64,000 nucleotides of DNA from Trichopria drosophilae. Taxonomy: Eukaryota; Arthropoda; Insecta; Hymenoptera; Diapriidae. Each line of letters starts with the position of its first letter. Positions within the stretch are counted from its first letter, which is position 1. The stretch spans positions 134,575,001 through 134,639,000 of the forward strand of contig CM059582.1 of assembly GCA_030407085.1 (NCBI GenBank), written 5' to 3'. Below are positions 20,783 through 31,397 of this stretch, piece after piece. A model generated the notes under the pieces. It was not told the DNA's origin. It did no database searches and saw nothing but the letters and a program-made list of their open reading frames with translations. Both the position numbers and the translations under genes were made by a program.

Positions 20783-23746
20783 CAGGGTGGCCGATTTATC
20801 TGAAGACATCGAAATATCTCGAGAACTATGTACAGAATCAAAAAAGTTGTCGGATGAAAGTTGTTCGACACGGAGGGGGGCATCCAGTGATAATTAAATT
20901 TACCCCCTCCCCCATCCCCTGGGGGTTGAGTGGGGGCAAAAACAATAAAACTTAAATAGGAACCCCCAGTTTTTATTGCAGATTTGGATTCTCCGGAAAA
21001 AAGTACACCAATTTGACCTAGGAGCTATTGCATTTTGGTTCACAGGTGGCGCTGTAATCGATAAAAATCCAAATTTATCGGAAGACATTGAAATACCTCG
21101 AGAACTATGCACAGAATAAAAAAAGTCGTCGGATGAAAGTTGTTCGACACGAAGGGGGGCATCCAGTGATAATGAAATTTACCCCCTGCCCCATCCCCTG
21201 GGGGTGGAGTGGGGGCAAAAACAATAAAACTTAAATAGGAACCCGCAGTTTTTATTGCAGATTTGGATTCTCCAATATTGACAATTTTCGCCCGCGTAGC
21301 GGATATGGAATACGGTCATTCTAACAAAGCCGGGAAAAAATACATTTAGCGTTACCCAGGAACAACGACGTGGACGTAGTATTTTTCTGTTCCCTTTGGG
21401 GTGCTTGTTTTACGTGAGTCCCCTTGCCTCTCACTGTCTCACTGTTCACTTACTTAAGTAAGTGTTCGAAATGTTGACCTTCCACTTCAATGCATTTATT
21501 TATTCTTTCTTCAAATGACTTTATACATGAAGTTTCTGCGCAAGCAGTTCTTATGCGTTCCACCATGTTTTCACGAGTCGTTGGTACTTGTTCATAAACC
21601 TTACCTTTTAGGTAACCCCATAGGAAGAAATCCAGAGATGTTAGATCAGGTGACCTCGCTGGCCAATTAATGGGACCACCTCTACCAATCCACCTACCAT
21701 TGTAATCACGGTCTAGTATTTCCCTTGCTACTCTTGAAAAATGTACTGGGCAACCATCATGCTGAAACCACATTGTCCGTCGGACGTCCATAGCAACATC
21801 CTCAAGTAGTAATGGTACTTCTTGTTCTAGGAAATCTCGATATTTTGTTCCATTCAAATTACCTTCAATGAAATAAGGACCAATGAGTTTATTTCCTATG
21901 ATTCCACACCAAACGTTCACCGACCAAGGACGTTGATGATTAACTTGTCGTAACCAATGGGGATTTTCTACGCTCCAATAATGCATATTATGCCTATTGA
22001 CGCCACCATGGTTCGTGAATGTAGATTCATCTGAAAATAATACATTAGCAAAGAAATTGTGGTTCGTTTGCATTTTTGAAATGCCCATTCACAAAACACC
22101 ACGCGGTTATGAAAATCATCGCCATCTAGTTCCTGGTGCAGTGAAATGGGATGTGGGTGAAACTTATGACGATGCAATATTCTTTGAATACTGTCTCTGG
22201 AAATGCCGGAATCGCGATGTAATTATCGTGTGCTTACATGTGGATTTTGGTGAATAGCTGCTAGTACAGCTACTTCGTTAGCTTCTCCTGTAACTGTTAA
22301 TCTTCGCTTCCTTTTTTTCATTTGTACGCTGCCATCAGAGTGAAAGGCATTCACAACTTTGTAAAAAAAAGAACGCGAGCGAGCATTATCTGGAAAACGC
22401 TCAGCATACAACGCAACAGCATCGTCAATATTCCTCTTACATTCACCATAAATAAGAATCATTTCGATTTTTTCGGGAACTGTAGCAGGATTCATTTTTA
22501 ACTTGCAATTCGATTTAAGCAATGAAGGGTAGACAAAAAATAGTCACGTAAACGGAAAGTTGTTATTCTAAAAGCAAAGTGACCTCCGAACGAATTACTA
22601 CCAATACAATGGACTTCAAAAACAGTCTTACACTGAGAGACCGTGAATACTAAATTTTAATATGGGGATTAGAAAGTCGCGATATCCATTTACTTCCCTT
22701 CAGGAAAGTAGAGAAAAATGTAGGTGAACTGGTTACGTGTGACTCAACTTATGTATAAAATGATATGCTACTTTATTTTCGAGTTATGTCGCCCTCTAGC
22801 GTTATGTAACAGAACCGGCGCCGGTGATGGCCGAAATGCAAGCGATGTACATGTATGAAACCACGTGAGTTCTCTCGGGGTCCGGTAGATGGCGACGAAA
22901 TCCCCAAATGAAGTAAGAGTTTCGTTTTGTTTAAAAGAAGCTGGTTTGACCGTCAATGCTCAGCTTATTTATTCTCATTTCGGAAAAAACATACAGAGAG
23001 AGAATAAATGAGCTGAGTGAAGGGACATGACGCGTTTTTTAATGGATTGCGTGATGTCCTCTTTTTGTTTATTAAATAATAAATTTAAAACCTAAAATGT
23101 AATTTTATTGAAGGTAGAAAACTTATTTATAAAATTGCTTCCATATTGTATGCACAATTTTTATGTAATCAGTTTTGATTTTTAATATGAAAAATATCAA
23201 TTATTCATAATCTTAATTTTTCGACTGGACATTATTAAAATTTCATATTCAGAATAACAATTTTGGCAATTGATATTACTAAATTCTAATATTAAAAATT
23301 CTAATATTAGAATTTTTAATATTAAATTTTCATAAAGGGATCAAATTGTCCCTATTTGCCCCCTGGATGCCCCCCTTCGTGTCGAACAACTTTCATCCGA
23401 CAACTTTTTTGATTCTGTGCATAGTTCTCGAGGTATTTCAATGTCTTCAGATAAATTTGGATTTTTATCGATTACAGCGCCACCTGTGAACCAAAATGCA
23501 ATAGCTCCTAGGCCAAATTAGTGTACTTTTTTCCGGAGAATCCAAATCTGCAATAAAAACTGGGGGTTCCTATTTAAATTTTATTGTTTTTGCCCCCACT
23601 CCACCCCCAGGGGATGGGGGAGGGGGTAAATTTAATTATCACTGGATGCCCCCCTTCGTGTCGAACAACTTTCATCCGACAACTTTTTTGATTTTGTGCA
23701 TAGTTCTCGAGATATTTCGATGTCTTCAGATAAATCGGCCACCCTG
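20783..23746. mobile_element. Complete 2,964-bp DD41D mariner-like element
   Basis: Ends CAGGGTGGCCGATTTATCTG and its inverse; TA on both sides (20781-20782, 23747-23748). The TIRs are about 400-500 bp and each is built of two tandem units with a period of about 279 bp (GAAGACAT(C/T)GAAATA at 20802 and 21081). Each unit has CCCCC-rich and GGGGG-rich runs. A near-identical right end of another copy is at 1-766. The transposase is on the minus strand (21450-22522). It lies inside the 9.3-kb TIR element. Confidence 0.93.
21450..22522 (-). pseudogene. Mariner-like transposase (DD41D type), one stop and one frameshift
   Basis: N-terminal HTH part (22522 to about 22300): EKIEMILIYGECKRNIDDAV, LYAERFPDNARSRSFFYKVV, as in the helix-turn-helix domain of insect mariner-like proteins. 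Then LHRDSGISRDSIQRILHRHK. Catalytic core: FSDEST (first Asp), FQHDGCPVH (second), SPDLTSLDFFLWGY (third). By my count 41 residues separate the second Asp (QHD) from the last Asp (SLD), the DD41D spacing known from rosa-like mariners. An in-frame TAA follows HVSTR (22223-22225) and a shift occurs near 22085. Everything else is open, so this copy was inactivated recently. The product would cut and paste at TA. Length is about 355 residues, normal for the superfamily. Confidence 0.92.
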
Positions 23747-23756
23747 TATATATATC

Positions 23757-23945
23757 TAATATGACTTATCACATCGTGTGAGATGTCATGAGATATACCA
23801 TATAATATGTCACATGATTTATCATATGATATGTCACATGATTTATCATATGATATGTCACATGATATATCGCATGATATGTCACATGCTATATCACATG
23901 ATATATCACATGACATCTCACATGATCTGATAAATCATATTAGAT
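23757..23945. repeat. Palindromic ATATCACATGAT-type tandem array
   Basis: Imperfect units of TCACATGATATG and TATCATATGA, each nearly self-complementary. They are related to the arrays in the outer TIRs of the 9.3-kb element (15905-16012, 25035-25140). They encode spurious MSHDISHD-type ORFs. Confidence 0.85.
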
Positions 23946-24265
23946 ATGAGATGGATATCACGGAAATAGTATTTTTCGATACAAGGTCGTAAAGCCTTAC
24001 AGTCGTGTGTCGAACATTATGTTTCGGTAATGAAAGCTGTAAAAATTCGATTTCGTGGACTACATTTAGTCCGTATGGGTTATGTTTTTGACAGCACAGA
24101 TTCATGTTACACATGATCCGTAAAATGAAATTTTACGGACTTAAAACACGCCGTAAAATCGGATTTTGCGGCTATAGCACCGAAAAAGTTATTAGCAAAT
24201 GAATTAGCAGAGGCTAATACCTTTAGTAACCTTCATGGTGCAGTATATACATAATTTAATCAATT
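23946..24265. other. Interior remnant of the 9.3-kb TIR element
   Basis: No gene. It has repeats of CCGTAAAAT(C/T) and TTTTACGG at 24045-24175 that could pair with each other. Confidence 0.45.
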
Positions 24266-24583
24266 TCGTTAAAAATAATATTATATAAATGTCTTAATAA
24301 TGTTTATTTAATCTATTCATAAATGACTAATAAATATGAACATAACATTTAAAATACCATTATTTCTTATATAGAAATGCCAAAAATAATTAAATATAAT
24401 TGAAATTGAATAACATTTATATATCTTATACGATAAAAATAACTGTATGTAATGTTTGCGTAAGTAAATATTAACGTCTGCAAAGAAATGCTTAAGTTTT
24501 CGTTTCAACTAAATCCGCATTTATCAATATGGCTTCTATGTTTGAGTAGAACTTGCTCTACTACACGCGGTATTAATATACAT

Positions 24584-24655
24584 GCGAGCGTAGCGTAGTG
24601 GTTAAAACGTCCGCGTAGTAAACGGAAGACCAGGGTTCGATCCTCGGTCGGGGTA
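24584..24655 (+). other. tRNA-Thr-like sequence inside the right TIR
   Basis: Same 72-base tRNA-like segment as 16157-16228, in the opposite orientation, with one difference noticed in the D-arm (TTAAAACG against TTAAGACG). A-box TAGCGTAGTGG and B-box GGTTCGATCC are intact. As in the partner, the acceptor stem does not close properly. Confidence 0.7.
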
Positions 24656-24796
24656 CATTATTTTCAGATTTATTTTCGAGCGAAATTGTAAAACTATATT
24701 CCGCAATTACATATCTAACATTCACATAAATATTAATAAAATAAATTTAAATATCTATAATAATTCGTTCGATTATTTAAGTTTTTATTATGGTCG

Positions 24797-25028
24797 CCCT
24801 ACTGAAAATGACGGTAAAATCATATGATAAATCATATGATCTTTTTATAATTTAGCTGATCCATGTAGTATTTCATGTGTTTTCTTATGCTATTACGAAA
24901 CATAATATTAGTATGATAATTTGCATAGAAAGTTTCTTGAATTGTGTGTGATATTAAAGAAATTATTAAAAGATCATACCATTTATTATATGCTTTATCA
25001 TATGAATGTACCGTCATTTTCAGTAGGG
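24797..25028. mobile_element. 232-bp MITE with CCCTACTGAAAATGACGG ends
   Basis: Perfect inverse ends CCCTACTGAAAATGACGGT. The flanking CG (24795-24796, 25029-25030) is a 2-bp target duplication. The other TIR (near 16010) has the unoccupied site, GGTCGTTTAC read on the minus strand. The first 13 bases equal the terminus of the 9.3-kb element it sits in, so both are probably moved by the same transposase. The interior is AT-rich and non-coding. Confidence 0.92.
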
Positions 25029-25152
25029 CGTTTACATTTATCACATGATAAATCACATAATATATCATAGGACAAATTCTCACATGACATATCACATGAT
25101 ATGTCACATGATATATCACATGATATGTCATGTGACAATTTTCAGTAGGGCA

Positions 25153-26015
25153 GTCTCTGTCTGAGTTTAGTTGATAGAGCGTTTTTGTTGTATTTCAGAC
25201 AGTGGAGGGTAGAGTTCGCTTAGAGATCTGATTTATTTGGGAGTCCCAAGTCAGAGATGAATCTAGTTTTATCCCCAAGTTTGTGACTTCGTTCAAGGTT
25301 GGGATAGTCTCGTTATCAACTACAATAGAACGATGTTCTTTTGCGGAGATAGCCCTTATGTTATAAGGTGACCCTAGAATGATCGCCTTGTTTTTTACTA
25401 AGTTCACTGTCAACTTGGTATTTTTAGCGTAGTTTGAGATTGACGCTGCATCGGCGTTAATGCGATCAATTACTTGGTCCAAGTCGGATGGTTTGCATTG
25501 GACCATTATCTGCAAATCGTCAGCATAAAGCATATGAGAAGTAAATTAGAATATTAGAGATGTCATTTATCAATGTAGAGAAGAGTAGCGGGCCTAAAAT
25601 GGAAGTTTGAGGTACTCTTGCGAGGACCTCGGACCAATTGGAAAGCTCCCCTCCAACTCCGGAAACAGCTTGCCAACGATTTGTGAGATATGATGCAAAC
25701 CATTTCAAAGCTCGTGATGATAAGTTTAAGGAGCTAAGTTTCTCAAGCAGTATTGGTATATCTACAGCGTCGAATGCTTTGGAAAAGTCAAAGAGAAGAA
25801 GAATAGTAACAATAGTAAGAATAGTTAGTGTTCAATTCCTTTTCGAGTATAATCGACGATAGATATTAACGCACTCTGTGTGCTGCTGCCTTTGCGGAAC
25901 CCAGATTGCATTGGATCTAATAGCATATTAGTTTTAAAATATTGGGAGATTTGGTTGTAGACAATACGTTCAACGAATTTATTTCGCACGGGGAAACCCA
26001 CAGTCGTCCTTGTTT
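25153..26015 (-). pseudogene. Non-LTR copy A ORF2, reverse transcriptase part
   Basis: Minus strand: FPVRNKFVERIVYNQISQYF (25960s), MLLDPMQSGFRKGSSTQSAL, LLFDFSKAFDAV, VPQTSILGPLLFS, then YADDLQIMVQ (25510s), KNKAIILGSPYNI and VTNLGIKLDSSLTWDSQINQ. These are RT palm blocks and the thumb of a CR1/Jockey-like element. GVPQG is degenerate (RVPQT) but the YADD catalytic pair is kept. A short TACTATTCT-type repeat interrupts the frame near 25800. The 5' half (endonuclease, ORF1) is absent, as in a 5'-truncated insertion ending near 26015. It continues into 15387-15895. Confidence 0.88.
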
Positions 26016-26081
26016 TTGCCTATATATCTTAATGTGAGAAACACAGAAATCCGAGATAATTCCCCGTGCGAATTAAATTCG
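25974..26081. repeat. 22-bp inverted repeat at the 5' truncation of non-LTR A
   Basis: CGAATTTATTTCGCACGGGGAA (25974-25995) and its near-perfect inverse (26060-26081) enclose a 64-base loop. The left arm is part of the RT coding sequence. The inverse copy lies just past the truncation point and may have formed during the insertion. Confidence 0.75.
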
Positions 26082-27640
26082 CTGGGTGTACGTGCATACC
26101 GCAACATATTGATTTTATCGCAAAAAAAAGTTCCGATTGTGCGTTAATTTGTTTTTAAACGTTCATATCTTTGTAACTATTAATCGCACAGCATTACATA
26201 AAAAATGAAAATTGTTTATAATTTCATCCTCTACATCTTTTATTTGAAGTATTTTGCGATGCGAATGGTTATTTTTGACTTATAAGCTAAAAACGCGCGA
26301 TCCTCGCGCGCGTTACAGTTACTCCGCGAAACTACCAATATTTAAAAAATCTATCCTGGCTTCTATGGGTCCTAGAAGCTTTTTTAAAAGACGAAATTGT
26401 GTAGAATTTCCCCGAATACAATTTTCGTGAATTTCTTTTTTTGTTTAAAGTGATATTTTTCGAGTTATTTCAGAAAACCTATTTTTTGGACTCTTTTTTC
26501 CTAGTTAACCCTTGTAGTTTGATAGCGTGAAGTTTTGCATCATCATACCTGGAGCGTAGACTAACTAGTTTAAAAAAAGAATCTATACATAAATTGGCCA
26601 ATTATAATTTTTTCATAGATTCGCTGAAATCGGAAATAATGTTGAAAATTTGTTATATGACTAAGTTGCCTCGATATGGATATCTATTATTTTCTAATAG
26701 TTCTATCGCTTTTTTTCTGAAGTAGATTCAGATTTTACGCTACATAAGGACTAACTAATTTTTCATTATGTAGCACAAATCATGGGATTAAAAGTAATTA
26801 AGTTCCAAACAAACACATCCCTGCGTTTTTTTATCCATTCAGTATGAAGCATCACTGGCAGAAATAAGTAAGCAAAACAAAACCCAAAACCAATAGTGCA
26901 GTGTATAAATATCTTAAAAAGTTTAAAGGGAATCACCAACTTTATTTTGACCACTTTATTTTAGTTTCTTTACCGTTTTCGACCTAGAAAATGACAGCGT
27001 GTCCAAAAATTAAACATTCATATTGTTTATCACTTTAGATTTTTCTTTTTTCACCACGTATAAGTCGTATCCATTTAAAATTCAAATTTCGAGATATTTT
27101 TAAAAAGTATGAAAAATGCAAGAAAAAAATCCAGGGCACGAGTGAAAGGTTAAAAAGTGAGTAAATTCAGAGAATCTGAATAAAAAACTTTTACTGACGA
27201 AGTTTGTAGTAATAAGTTGTGTAGTAATAAACAATACAAAAAAAATTGTTTATAAAAAATCTAAACAAACACATATTCCCTTATTTTTCAAGTAGAAAAT
27301 TGCATCTTGAAGTTAATTCTTAACAATACCATCGGTCTGCCTGCATCATTGTACAATTAGATGGATGTCGCATATACTTTTTTTCAAATGCATGCGAGAA
27401 ATCGATTGGTTACGAAATATGCTTAAAAAAGTCGGCATTGAAAATAATAAAAAATTGTAAGAAACGTGACAATTTTAATAATCAAATTTGACAGTACTTG
27501 ACTCTTCTGAAAAGTCTTGTTATTAATAAATACTAAATTTCAACAGTTAATATTTGATTTGTACTCCATTGCCTAGAATATGTTCAACTGAAATATTTGT
27601 TTGGAAGTAATGTTGAAGTAATCAATACGCACATTTACAC
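26082..27640. other. AT-rich interval, nothing recognised
   Basis: No ORF with content and no repeat partner found. CGCGCGATCCTCGCGCGCG at about 26294-26312 is a local GC-rich palindrome. Confidence 0.4.
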
Positions 27641-27644
27641 ACTG

Positions 27645-27835
27645 AGAAAAAAAATCATTGATCCAATGAAACGCGAGTCATAGAATTTTATTTCATCGAA
27701 TGAAAGAAATGTTTCATTGAAGTAAAGAATATTGTATTAAACGAATGAATCGTGCCATCAAATTAAAGAAATGATTCATTAAAATGCAAATTCATTGATC
27801 CAATGAAATTTGCATTAAACCAATAAAATAAAAGC
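27645..27835. repeat. Local inverted repeats of CATTGATCCAATGAAA
   Basis: TCATTGATCCAATGAAA occurs at about 27654 and 27791. AATGCAAATTCATTG and CAATGAAATTTGCATT (27782-27817) can form a hairpin with one bulged base. Confidence 0.6.
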
Positions 27836-27989
27836 ATTCTATAGCCACCATGAAGAAAACGCATAGAATTGAAGAAAATATTCATCAAATCGTTGTCAAC
27901 AAACTCTGGAACTAATTCTGCGAAATTTTGAACAAAGAAAATTTCATACATTCAAAGACTATATTTCAACAAATTCGTAAAATGCTATA

Positions 27990-28640
27990 TTGATACTATT
28001 AAGATCTGCATTGTGGAGAAGAAGAAGGTTTAGAACGAAGTAAATATTTCTTTGCAACGATGAAAATTTTCTTCCAGTTGATGAAATTTTCTTTGGTGCC
28101 ATTAAATTTCGATTGACTCAATGTACAAATTTGATTAGTACTATGAACAGTTTATAATGGGAAAGAACAGAGTTTGGAAGGAAATAAATATTTCGTTGTA
28201 GCAATGAAAATGTTCTTCCAGTTGATTACATTTTCTTTGGTACCATAAAATTTCGATTAATTCAATGAAACTTGTTCAAACATTATATGAACGATGCATC
28301 ATAGGGAAGACGGCAGTTTCGAAGGAAATAAATATTTCGTTGTAGCAATCGAAATGTTCTTCCAGTTGATTAAATTTTCGTTGGTACCATGAAATTTCAA
28401 TTGATTCAATGAAACTAGCTCATACATGCTATGAACGATGCATCACAGGGAAGAAGGCAGTTTGGAAGGAAGTAAGTATTTTGTTCTAGCGGTGAAAATT
28501 TATTTCCACTTGATGAAATTTTTTTTTGAACCATTAAATTTCGATTGATAGAATGAAAAAAATTCATAAGCTCCATGAGCGCCGCATTGCTTGGAAGAAG
28601 AAAGTATCAAACGAAATAGATATTTCATTATAGCGATGAA
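27990..28640. repeat. 144-bp tandem repeat, about 4.5 copies
   Basis: TAAATATTTC-type starts recur at 28041, 28185, 28329, 28473 and 28617, an exact 144-bp step. Units share TTCTTCCAGTTGAT, TTTGGTACCAT and ATGAACGATGCATCA. The copies differ at 10-20% by eye, so the array is not recent. Short GATGAAAAT, TTGATGAAAT and TTCAATGAAAC strings recur inside each unit. Confidence 0.92.
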
Positions 28641-29394
28641 GGTCGTTAAATGTACTTAAAATTGTTATGCTTTCAATTCCACTACGTATGATCCTCCCAG
28701 AAGTCGTTTCTATGAAATGCATGCGTTTTTTACAAAGTGAGATTTTCATATTTTATATTGAAAACATATATTTTATTAATTTTAATAATTATTATTTATT
28801 TATTGTTTTATGTATTGTTACATTCGTGCGGTTTTTTCTCCTTCGTTACGTAAAATATCGTAGGCCACACGTGCGAAAATGTATTCTCTTCGGATGTGAT
28901 TGCCGAACTCCACTTCGTCTCGTGGCGGTAAACCTCACAGCAGGATAATGTACTATTATTTGCAATTTATATTAATATTTTTCAAAATGAACATATATAT
29001 ATAACTATATTTTTGTTCTTGAAAAGTACATAAATGCGTTTCTTTATTTTTTCATAACATTATTTTTAATTATTCATGTATTATTCAAGGTTTTGACATG
29101 ATACAAATTTTTGGTCAATTTGTATGCTGAAAATAATAGATGACATTTATTATGCAATGGTCTTTATCGATCAATTGTTCTCGTTTCGATAGTACATACA
29201 CCAGACATTCATACAGTTGTGCTTCAATTGTCCTTTTTTTCACATATTTACGCTATAAAGAATAACAAATAACCACAATCGTAGAAAATAATGTTTTATA
29301 TTATTTTCCGTTGATATTTTATGAAACGAGGCAAGCATTCCACCAAAAATGTGACAATCGCAGGCATGTTTCATAAAAATCCCTGCATTACCCT
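28641..29394. other. AT-rich interval, nothing recognised
   Basis: The 93-aa ORF at 28667-28948 is hydrophobic and low in complexity, with no motif. Confidence 0.4.
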
Positions 29395-29837
29395 TCAAGT
29401 AGACTGCCCAATGCCCAGCAGCCCAGGCTTCGGGCGTTCTGCTTTACCCGCAATTCTAGTATAAAATACCCCATCGCAGCGCGTCTCGCCTAAATCAGGG
29501 AACTGAGCGACCTCTTTACTAATCTCATCTAGTCGTGCCAGTTGCGTCCTTTTTGTGATCTTACGCTTTTGTAGGCTCGCCATTTATTGTGGATAGTGCT
29601 TTGGAAAGACAGGAGACACCAAGGAAATATGTCCTGTACTCGTTATGGCTGTCGACTTTGTGAAGCAATTACTTGAGTCTTGACATTTGGAATGTCTGGT
29701 TGATGTTTTTGAACGTAAGCTTCCATGTAATATCTAATTTCGTACACCCAAGACCATCGATTCTTGGGCATACGATCCTTTGTTGTCTTTGTTTTCACCT
29801 GTATCTCTTCATGTAACCAACAAATACAGACGCACAT
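29395..29837 (-). other. Two adjacent short minus-strand ORFs of unknown nature
   Basis: ORFs of 64 aa (29643-29837) and 62 aa (29395-29583) follow each other on the minus strand. They have normal-looking composition (MASLQKRKITKRTQLARLDE; WSWVYEIRYYMEAYVQKHQP). I do not recognise either. They could be exons of a host gene or of another element; no convincing splice sites join them. They end just before the Tigger TIR at 29851. Confidence 0.3.
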
Positions 29838-30068
29838 GGTGGACAGAATACAGTAGTCCTTCCCTTAAGTTGTACAATTGAGACAGGCAAGATGGCCGCT
29901 CTTTCCCTTAAGTTGTATTTTTTCCCCTAGCATCTAGTGCGGTCATATACAGTGTACATGTGTGTTTGTGATTTTCGAATTTTGCAGTGTTAACGTATTT
30001 TACTCCTTAATACGACCGAAAAGTGCCAATTGTGATTAAAACAAGAAACCAAACCCAAAAAAGAAACG

Positions 30069-30113
30069 ATGGAAGCAGCTAAACCTTCATTTTCATCAAA
30101 TACGAGTAAATCC
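30069..30113 (+). pseudogene. Tigger transposase exon 1
   Basis: ATG at 30069 opens MEAAKPSFSSNTSKS, then a donor GTAAGT. Intron 1 is 30114-30219 and ends TATGTTTTAG. Joining the exons gives ...TSKSNKKPRLSFEQ in frame, the normal lead into the first HTH of pogo-type transposases. Confidence 0.8.
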
Positions 30114-30219
30114 GTAAGTTAACCTCACTTACGAATACATGACAACATTACTCCAAAATATTAAAAGTCTAAATTCAGTTATTGCATTAAAAAAGAAATG
30201 TTTACTTTTTATGTTTTAG

Positions 30220-31204
30220 AATAAAAAACCAAGGCTGTCCTTCGAACAGAAAATGAAGGTTTTGGATTTATTGGACAATAATATGAAACAATCCGATGTG
30301 GCATTAATGTTTGATGTTACTCGAGCCGCCATAGGTCGCATTAATATCCATCGAAGAGAAATTTTACAAAATAAAGAAGTGCTCGAAAAAGAGAACATGT
30401 CCTTACAACGCAAAAGGTTTTCGAATATAATCACCTCTGATATAGAGCGTAAACTCGTGGAATGGTATAATGAAAACCAAGCTGCTGGGATACCAATTAG
30501 CGCAAAAAGTGTTCAAGAGGCTGCTATGGTTCTCAACGAGATGTGCAATGGACCTAATAATTTTAAAGCCGGATCTGGGTTTTTAGATAAATTCCAAAGA
30601 CGACACAACATGCGCTCTATTAAAATGCAAGGAGAGAAGCTATCATCTGATTCTGCTGCTGCCACAGAATTTTGTGCAACGTTTATTAAATTTGTGAACG
30701 ATTTTAACTTGGATCGTGATCAAATTTATAATGCTGATGAAAGTGGCCTGCTCTGGAAATGTTTGCCAGGTCGTGTTAAACAAGAAAACAAAAAATGCGT
30801 CAGGTTGGAAATTACATAAGGACAGAGTAACGATCATGTTTTATGCTAATGCAAGTGGCACGCACAAAATCCCACTATTCTTAATAGGAAAATATAGGAA
30901 TCCACATTGTTTTAGAGGAATTAACAAAGACGCATTGCCTCTGATGTACACTGATCAAAAAAGTGCGTGGATGGACAAGATGTGCTTTATTAAATGGTAC
31001 ACAGAATTATTTCTGCCGGAATAACAGCTCGATTTGTAGGCACGGGCAAAAAGTGCAAAAAGTAGTTTTAGATAACGCCCCTACTCATCCAGATGGTTCG
31101 ACTTTAAATGCCTTGAACGACATTTGCACTATTATTTACTTACCGCCAAGTGTCACATCTCTCGTTCAGCCGATGGATCAAGGTGTCATCGAAAAATTTA
31201 AGAG
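30220..31204 (+). pseudogene. Tigger transposase exon 2 (CENP-B-type DNA-binding and DDD core)
   Basis: Order of domains: psq/CENP-B N HTH (RLSFEQKMKVLDLLDNNMKQ ... DVTRAAIGRI), second HTH (KLVEWYNENQAAGIPISAKS ... FLDKFQRRHNM), DDE_1 core. First Asp: IYNADESGLLW. Second: VVLDNAPTHP. Third: SLVQPMDQGVIEKFKR, with 34 residues between the second and third by my count. Frameshifts lie near 30795 (an A-run) and twice between 31015 and 31060. The product would bind the TIRs and insert at TA. The exon ends AAGAG|GTCAGT, and the Asp triad itself is intact. I place it in pogo/Tigger from CENP-B-like layout and D34D spacing. Confidence 0.9.
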
Positions 31205-31397
31205 GTCAGTGAATAGTGAACTATGAATATCAATTTTAAGTGTAAAAATATAACATACGAAAGTTCTGGTTCAAACATCATTCTTATGATGCTATTTCTT
31301 GACCGCTTTAGATATATTAAAATTAAATTAAAATTAATCGTGGAGAATTTACGGTCACCAGAATAAAAAAATTAAAAATTACAAAAAATTAAATTTT

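Larger units (their letters stand above)
15896..25150. mobile_element. 9,255-bp element with ~650-bp terminal inverted repeats (TIRs), hosting nested TEs
   Basis: The left end CCCTACTGAAAATTCTCACATG is matched by the right end in inverse orientation. The TIRs are 15896-16543 and about 24266-25150; the right one is longer because a 232-bp MITE sits in it. The target duplication is CA (15894-15895 and 25151-25152), shown by restoring the frame of the non-LTR ORF2 it interrupts. Each TIR holds an outer array of palindromic ATATCATGTGA units, a tRNA-like sequence, and AT-rich inner DNA. Non-LTR B (about 16.55-20.62 kb) and a mariner-like element (20783-23746) lie inside. Only about 155 bp at 20.63-20.78 kb and 520 bp at 23.75-24.27 kb remain as own interior. 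No transposase of its own is visible, so it is non-autonomous or has lost it. A 2-bp target duplication does not fix the superfamily. Confidence 0.85.
24266..25150. repeat. Right TIR of the 9.3-kb element
   Basis: Inverse copy of 15896-16543, interrupted by the MITE at 24797-25028. It contains the tRNA-like segment at 24584-24655 and the palindromic array at 25035-25140. Confidence 0.93.
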
